This document shows positions 59,701 through 64,000 of a stretch of 64,000 nt of DNA, one piece after another; within the stretch, counting starts at the first letter, position 1; every line of letters begins with the position of its first letter. Origin of the DNA: Amoebophrya sp. A120. Its lineage: Eukaryota; Sar; Dinophyceae; Syndiniales; Amoebophryaceae. A model generated the notes under the pieces. It did not search any database, was not told the origin of the DNA, and saw nothing but the letters and a program-made list of their open reading frames with translations. The position numbers and the translations under genes were made by a program. The stretch spans positions 10,917,367 to 10,981,366 of the forward strand of contig CAJINV010000003.1 in the NCBI GenBank assembly GCA_905178155.1, given 5' to 3'.

Positions 59701-61790
59701 GTGGGGCGATTGATAAAAACAGCGGCTGCAAACAATACCCATAGCAGGGCAGGCGATTCGGCGGCAGCTGGCCTGCCGCGCGAAGCCCCTGCCCCCTCTC
59801 CGCCCGAACGCCAGGCCTAGGCCCAGGATCGGCCGCAGCCGTCCCACAAGCTGGCCAGATCGGCGCAGAGGCTGAGGGGAGGGCGCTGCCCAAGGTCTGC
59901 ACCGGTGCGCGCCCCTGACCCTACCCGGAGGCCCCCCGCGCCCGAATCTGGCTGGCTCCAGCGCGCTGCCGGCCTCGCCAAACTTTCGCCAGAGCTTGGT
60001 GTGACAGCTGCCCGAAGGCGCGTAGGCGTATAGGGGCTATGTATAGGGTTGCTCTCATGGATGTGCACAGGCGCGCCAGCATGAGGTAAAAGATGGCGCA
60101 AAAGCGCCTGCTTCCGCACAAAAACATGCCCGAGGTGCAAAGTTGTGAAATAGTAAAAAGCGGTCAGATTCTGACGAAAAGGAGACCCCTGACCTCTAGA
60201 GGTCTGGGGTCTCCTTTGGGGTCTCCTTTTGCCACTTTTGGCTCGTGATTCAAGATAGAAGTTGTGGAACCTCTAGAGGTCAGGGGTCTCCTTTGTCGTC
60301 TCCTTTCGAGAATAGCATGGCGATTGGAAGCAGAAAAAGCCCCGCAGGAAACTCGACCTCTAGAGGTCAGGGGTCTCCTTTGTGGTCTCCTTTTCGTCAG
60401 AATCTCGCCCTGTTTGCAGTTTCAATAAAGTAGGCCAAAAAAGGCCCGACCTCTAGAGGTTTTGGTCTCCTTAGGGGTCTCCTTTGGGGTCTCATCGGCT
60501 GTAGTGCCACCGTGCAAGGTGTTGCCTATAGGTTTTTGTCTCCTTGTTCGTCAGGTCTTTGGTCTAGTTGGTTGCAGTCTATAGTTCTCTTGGGTACTTT
60601 CGGCGGAGTAGGGGTTCCAAATCCAGTGACGACTGGGGGTAGCGACGATATTACCAGCGGCATCGATAGAACCCTAGTGGAAATAGTACCATCTGCGGAG
60701 GACACGACGGCTGCCCCTGTTGGAATGAACTTCATCGGCCAGATGAACGGAGAGTCCAGTGCGCCCAGAGGACCGCTGCACAACACTGCGGCGCAGTTGA
60801 ATGACCAATCGATGCACCATGTTAATCATACGTCAACACTTGATGATGAAGAGAGGAGGTTTATTGTTCCGAGTGAAAGCAGAAAGGCCAAGGGTGAAGA
60901 TGGTCACGTTGACAGCACCAGCACGACTATTCCTTTTATTGCACATGATCCTGACAGTTTTCCTCGTCCTGCTCCCACCGTTGATGCGGATGCGTTGAGC
61001 CTGCACATGAGCCAACAGCCCCTGCTCAAGATCCCGCTACCGCTGGATGACTCCCCGCCATTGCGGAGTGAGGGGGTCAGCAAGCTCCTAGCGGAATGGG
61101 AATTTGACGACGACGAAGATGCGGAACTCATTGAGCTGCAAGGCTACAGGACGAACCACGAGGAAGTTCTTGACAACCATGACACGGGTTCCTTTATTGC
61201 TGGGAGGTCGACGTTGACGCTCCATCGACCGGAAGAGTCCTCCGCGAGCGAAGAAGAGGACAATGCTGCAACTACGACGCACGCCGAGACTGAGGACGCG
61301 GTCGGTTTTTTTGGTACGTCGTCATCAACCGGCGCACGTGGCAGAAGTAGGAATCGTTTTTCGCGGGATTGATCAAGCAACAAGCCTGATGCAACCATGG
61401 CAGGGACAGGTTTTGATATTGTCGTACTAGTTTTTTTCTGATTTAAGTACTTAGATAGGTTTTGGTGTCGAGGAGTGTCCCCCGCCGTCAAGAACAACTT
61501 TCTGTTTTTTTATGTATTAAGCAGATTGGCTGACCACGGGGACGGGGCGAAGGCGAAGCTCACGGATGTGCCGCAAAAATACTTATTTCGGACGAGGATG
61601 GTCTTTTCAGATTTATTTTGCAACAACGAAGTGCGAGTGCCTGCTGGTGACCAGCCTTGGGTATTTTCTGTCGCCATTCTTGATTATGATCATTTGGGGA
61701 ATCACCATAGCCCCCCGCTTTGATCGTGTTGGTACGACCACTTGCAGTGGTGTGATGTTCTTCATGTGGCGGAAGTTCGTCGGGGATTAA
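53777..61790 (+). CDS. Major facilitator superfamily transporter with very large loops
   Basis: ATG 53777 in ACCATGG. Multi-span membrane carrier; substrate unknown. N-half spans: LMSVYVLVLFAG, GVVLMVSGLTRALSG, LGILGLLANTFTFW, LKVLAVNFIWGLFTG, CGPLLGILFVMSL, TLLTVVPVVTCFFFDQRFE. A soluble insert of about 700 residues follows (55903 to about 57950) before the C-half: RVILGCDLLNAVATGFSG, PLFLVQHYGFSPVDVLWV, LLVWLLGAGLFSVLC, LVIFGSQLVFFGGYRF, and a last span, FLSPFLIMIIWGITIAP, after a GT/AG-type acceptor near 61614. Exons: 53777-54233, 54681-55259, 55524-55595, 55903-58254, 58609-58663, 58955-58990, 59311-59680, 60642 to about 61350, about 61615-61790. Most introns are introners. A 918-nt insert between 43-nt repeats lies in the C-terminal tail. 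Confidence 0.75.
54234..54680. mobile_element. Introner-like intron, exact duplication AGCCG
   Basis: AGCCG at 54229-54233 and 54681-54685, same phase. Termini carry TTTGCAATCC and GCATATGGATATGCC, only weakly inverted. Removal gives FWTARAEEFRDDEKQR. Confidence 0.65.
55260..55523. mobile_element. Introner, family F1, exact duplication TTCTT
   Basis: Starts TATGCATTGCAAATATG then TCTGGGTCTGG; right end is its near-perfect inverse. TTCTT on both sides, same phase. Removal completes the span VVPVVTCFFFDQRFEMRQK. The clearest F1 copy. Confidence 0.9.
55596..55902. mobile_element. Introner, family F4, exact duplication TCCTC
   Basis: Starts TATGGAAGCGTCAGG and ends CCTGACACATCCATA, inverted repeat of about 50 nt. 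TCCTC on both sides, same phase. Removal gives IRKLVFLDPEVVPV. Confidence 0.9.
58255..58608. mobile_element. Introner, family F3
   Basis: Starts TATCCCCCAGAAAAGTGC and ends GCTTTTCTGTGACTATG then GGATA. Flanks GTTTG and GTTTT. Removal continues a membrane span (GAGLFSVLCLPLEDF). Confidence 0.78.
58664..58954. mobile_element. Introner, family F1, duplication unclear
   Basis: Starts TAAGCATAGCAAATATG; right end CACATTTGCAATGCATA with TCTAGGT/ACCTAGA in both arms. TAAGC occurs at both edges but out of phase; the alternative phase-consistent flanks (CCCGG/AGCGC) are poor. Confidence 0.6.
58991..59310. mobile_element. Introner, family F1
   Basis: Starts TATCAAGTGTAAATATG then TTTGGGTCTACT; right end GTAGACCCAGACATATT. 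Flanks GCGCA and GGCCA are partly matching and phase-consistent. Removal gives TIAIILRNAVNGSAKS. Confidence 0.68.
59638..59680. repeat. 43-nt direct repeat, left copy
   Basis: Identical to 60599-60641; encodes FGGVGVPNPVTTGG in both places in the same frame. Confidence 0.93.
59681..60598. other. 918-nt insert between coding direct repeats (putative intron)
   Basis: Lies inside the C-terminal tail of the MFS gene. An in-frame TAG at 59817-59819 would end the protein unless it is removed. Removing the insert plus one repeat copy joins QVSSSSITFGG ... TTGG to SDDITSGIDR without a frame change. The right part is filled by the hairpin array at 60176-60497. Confidence 0.65.
60176..60497. repeat. 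Hairpin-containing repeat array (CCTCTAGAGG units)
   Basis: Four units with GACCTCTAGAGGTC and GGGGTCTCCTTTG, spaced about 85-95 nt. The first unit is a near-perfect 34-nt palindrome with arms GGAGACCCC and GGGGTCTCC around GACCTCTAGAGGTC. Confidence 0.85.
60599..60641. repeat. 43-nt direct repeat, right copy
   Basis: Identical to 59638-59680; coding resumes in the same frame and runs open to about 61370. Confidence 0.93.
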
Positions 61791-62175
61791 CGCTGTTTTC
61801 TGTATTGTCTAAATGCACATAGAGTGCTTATTTCGTAGTATCATTCGACGATGATGTTTTTCTTTTGTCATTCCGAGCAAGGAAATCAAACGGAGAGATG
61901 GAGGCAGCAGTGGTCATCGGCTTCGCTCAGATGACCGATGACACACGCCTCGATTTTTTTGTTTTTTTGGTGTGTTTTTGATGAAAAATGAGCCACCAGA
62001 AGCAGAATGCAAGGAACGCAAATAGTGCCCACCATAGTTACTAGACTGCGAGACGTATAATTAGATTCAGAGTTCATCTTAGAAGCAAGTGAGACCACAA
62101 GGACCAAAACCTCCACCTGACATCATCTATTGGGGAACTCTTGTGAAGATCTGTTACGCCACCTAAGCCTAACCC
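61791..62175. other. Intergenic, 0.4 kb
   Basis: Nothing coding-like or repeated seen. Confidence 0.5.
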
Positions 62176-62355
62176 ATGGCGATCAAAACCGAGGTTCCTC
62201 CAAAGGAGACCATTCCTTTACGGGATGTCTACATCATGATTGGAATCGTTTTCGTCTTCGTTTGCGTCCTGTTTACCGTCCTGACACTTCAGCGTCAGTA
62301 TGACGAGCGCAAATGGGCTGAACGAGAAAAAAAAGCTGTGAAAAAAAGCGAATGA
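62176..62355 (+). CDS. 59-residue single-span membrane protein
   Basis: ATG 62176 in CCCATGG, stop TGA at 62353-62355. An acidic-basic N-terminal 19 residues, one strong membrane span (YIMIGIVFVFVCVLFTVLTL), then a highly charged basic tail (QRQYDERKWAEREKKA). The layout resembles small subunits of organelle or ER complexes, but I recognise no family. It is on the same strand as its neighbours and could also be a terminal exon of a longer gene. Uninterrupted, with no introner. Confidence 0.6.
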   Translation: MAIKTEVPPKETIPLRDVYIMIGIVFVFVCVLFTVLTLQRQYDERKWAEREKKAVKKSE

Positions 62356-63280
62356 CAAAAAGCAGGCCTATTCTGTATTTCGATTCTGCGACTGCAGCAA
62401 GATGGAACCTTGAGCGTAAGCCTCTGGATGTAGAAGTTGTTGAAAAAAGCAATCTTTTGCTCTTTCCGTTCATTGTATCGCTTCGCCGGCTTCTTGTGCC
62501 TAGTCCTCCACCATCATTCATGGACAGTTGTAACAAGGAAGCGCTCAGCGCCCACGATGCGTCCTCCTGTGGCACGTCCCTTCAGATTCTGATAGTGTTC
62601 GAGGAGGAACAATAATTTGTTCGGTCATGATGAAGAACAAGAATATTGATTCTTGCAGCCAATGAAAGTTCTTGTGATGTCGGTTGTTCCAGTATCCCAT
62701 GAAAAGTATTTAGATCCTCGCTGTTTGTTTGCTTTTCTACCAGCGCGTTGAAGCTACACAGTAGCCTCTTTTTGGAAACCAAATTCGTTATGCTCGCCCA
62801 CTCTATCTCCTGTGGCTAGGATCTCCTGTTTGATGTCGTAGTCGTTACCCCCGCCCACGTTATATTAGATTTTGTTTCATTTTATTGATTTTATAATTTT
62901 GCAGAATTCGTCCTAAAAATTCAATGCTATTGATGAAAAAGAAGTTTTCATGTAGTTGTTAGTTTTACTTTTACTTAGCGACACTGCGCTCGTCGTCTTC
63001 ACGCCGATATCCATAACTTTGTATACACTCGTGAGACCACAACTTTCAGTTCAACTACAACAGAACAGACTTCTACGTTTTCTTCGGAGTATTTGTTGTG
63101 AAAAAAAAAGATGCTGCGCTTGTCATTCGTGTGTTTGGCGGGATTGTCCTGCTTACCCTGCTCTGCCATCTCAAATTGTGTGTGAGTCAGCTCGTTCCTC
63201 AGTAATCTGCTGTGGTGCAACAGCGCAGGTGTGCGGTGCATCTTCGCTTTGCAATTGCTACTACTCTTTGCGCCACGAAA
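62356..63280. other. Intergenic, 0.9 kb
   Basis: Short frames on both strands only, none with coding-like composition. Precedes the TDO start codon. Confidence 0.5.
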
Positions 63281-64000
63281 ATGCAGCAGCGCACGTCACG
63301 GGATCCGTCGAAGTCCTCCTCTGCGGGGTCACAACAAGGGGCCAGCGGAACAAGCTTGTTGGACATCCCAAACCGCGACAGTACCGCCTCCGCAAGTAGT
63401 TCCTCGAAAAGAACACAGCCTACGCCCAAACAGGACTACTTGCGGCGAACCAGCAGCATGCCACACGATTCCCTGCAGGCCCAGGGGGAATACTATCACA
63501 CCTACCTTTGTTTGGACAAAATTCTCGAGGCACAGCACCCAGTAAGTGGGTACCCCGGGGGGGCTCCCGCATCAATCAGCACCACACGAGTGGCGGCCGG
63601 CCCCAGCAGTCCAGCTGAAGGACCGCCTGCACAACTCGTCCACGGAAGTGCTTTATTGCCTTCTTCCCTTTATCACAGTGTTGGCAGTTCGGAGGCGAAA
63701 GCAGCATCTCCCCTCGTGCCTGGGACGAAACTAAGCGGCTGTCCTGGAGGGACTACGGCGCAGCACGTCGATAGTGCGAAGATACCAAGAACGCCACTAC
63801 ATCATGATGATACAGCCGCGACAGCAGGTGCAGCTGGCTCATCTGCACCACAGCTTCCGCAGGGAGTCCAAACTTCCGAAGACGCAGGCAGCATTCCACA
63901 CCAAGTGACACAAACCAGCAACGCGTCGAGGCCTCCAGCGCACGAAGAGATGCTGTTTATTGTGATCCACCAGACCTACGAGCTGTGGTTCAAGCAAATT
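63281..64000 (+). CDS. TDO2: Tryptophan 2,3-dioxygenase, N-terminal part (runs off the edge)
   Basis: Heme enzyme opening the indole ring of tryptophan to N-formylkynurenine, the first step of the kynurenine pathway; cytosolic in known cases. ATG 63281 starts 240 open codons to the window edge. A Ser/Gln-rich leader of about 65 residues precedes the family's first helix (GEYYHTYLCLDKILEAQHP), and the window ends in the signature HEEMLFIVIHQTYELWFKQI with the substrate-site His and the Phe/Tyr residues. Between these lies an insert of about 115 residues of Ser/Ala/Gly-rich sequence, where family members have about a dozen. The insert begins at GTAAGTGGG, a perfect donor, so it could be an unspliced in-frame intron. 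The catalytic C-terminal part lies outside the window. Confidence 0.9.
   Translation, partial: MQQRTSRDPSKSSSAGSQQGASGTSLLDIPNRDSTASASSSSKRTQPTPKQDYLRRTSSMPHDSLQAQGEYYHTYLCLDKILEAQHPVSGYPGGAPASISTTRVAAGPSSPAEGPPAQLVHGSALLPSSLYHSVGSSEAKAASPLVPGTKLSGCPGGTTAQHVDSAKIPRTPLHHDDTAATAGAAGSSAPQLPQGVQTSEDAGSIPHQVTQTSNASRPPAHEEMLFIVIHQTYELWFKQI

Overview
This window looks like nuclear DNA of an intron-rich protist. Every host gene I can support lies on the + strand. Exons are separated by many short introns, and most of those are transposon-like (introners). The proteins have long low-complexity Ser/Ala/Glu-rich insertions, and the families are eukaryotic. One-directional gene order plus introner-type, non-GT/AG introns fits a dinoflagellate-lineage alveolate (a Syndiniales/Amoebophrya-like parasite or a relative), but no marker gene proves it.

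Layout. 1099-10538: a large EGF-repeat, multi-pass membrane protein, possibly preceded by an exon at 196-792. 12058-13997 and 14421-17548: two secreted or membrane proteins of unknown function that may be one gene. 19696-30125: a CLC-type chloride channel or Cl-/H+ antiporter with huge disordered insertions. 31888-36695: an ABCF2/ARB1-like ribosome-associated ATPase with a minisatellite-filled intron. 37233-39104: a small secreted helical protein. 40164-47215: a very large low-complexity protein. 47704-53518: a DIRS-like tyrosine-recombinase retroelement, the only supported minus-strand coding. 53777-61790: a major facilitator superfamily transporter with very large loops. 62176-62355: a 59-residue single-span membrane protein. 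63281-64000: the start of tryptophan 2,3-dioxygenase, running off the edge.

The main discovery is an introner system. About two dozen introns are 130-450 bp elements with terminal inverted repeats that usually begin TAT (TAC, TAA and other starts occur) and end ATA. They are flanked by 5-nt target duplications, twelve of them exact. In almost every case, removing the element plus one duplication copy restores the reading frame, often inside a recognisable domain or membrane segment. At least five terminal-repeat families are present, and the intron ends are often neither GT-AG nor GC-AG. Ordinary GT-AG introns sit in the same genes.

The second point of interest is the retroelement. It has perfectly ordered split direct repeats (A1 ... 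B1-A2-B2), but its three ORFs run opposite to the usual direction, in the order recombinase, gag-like, reverse transcriptase. The RT ends at the A1 repeat with no RNase H visible.
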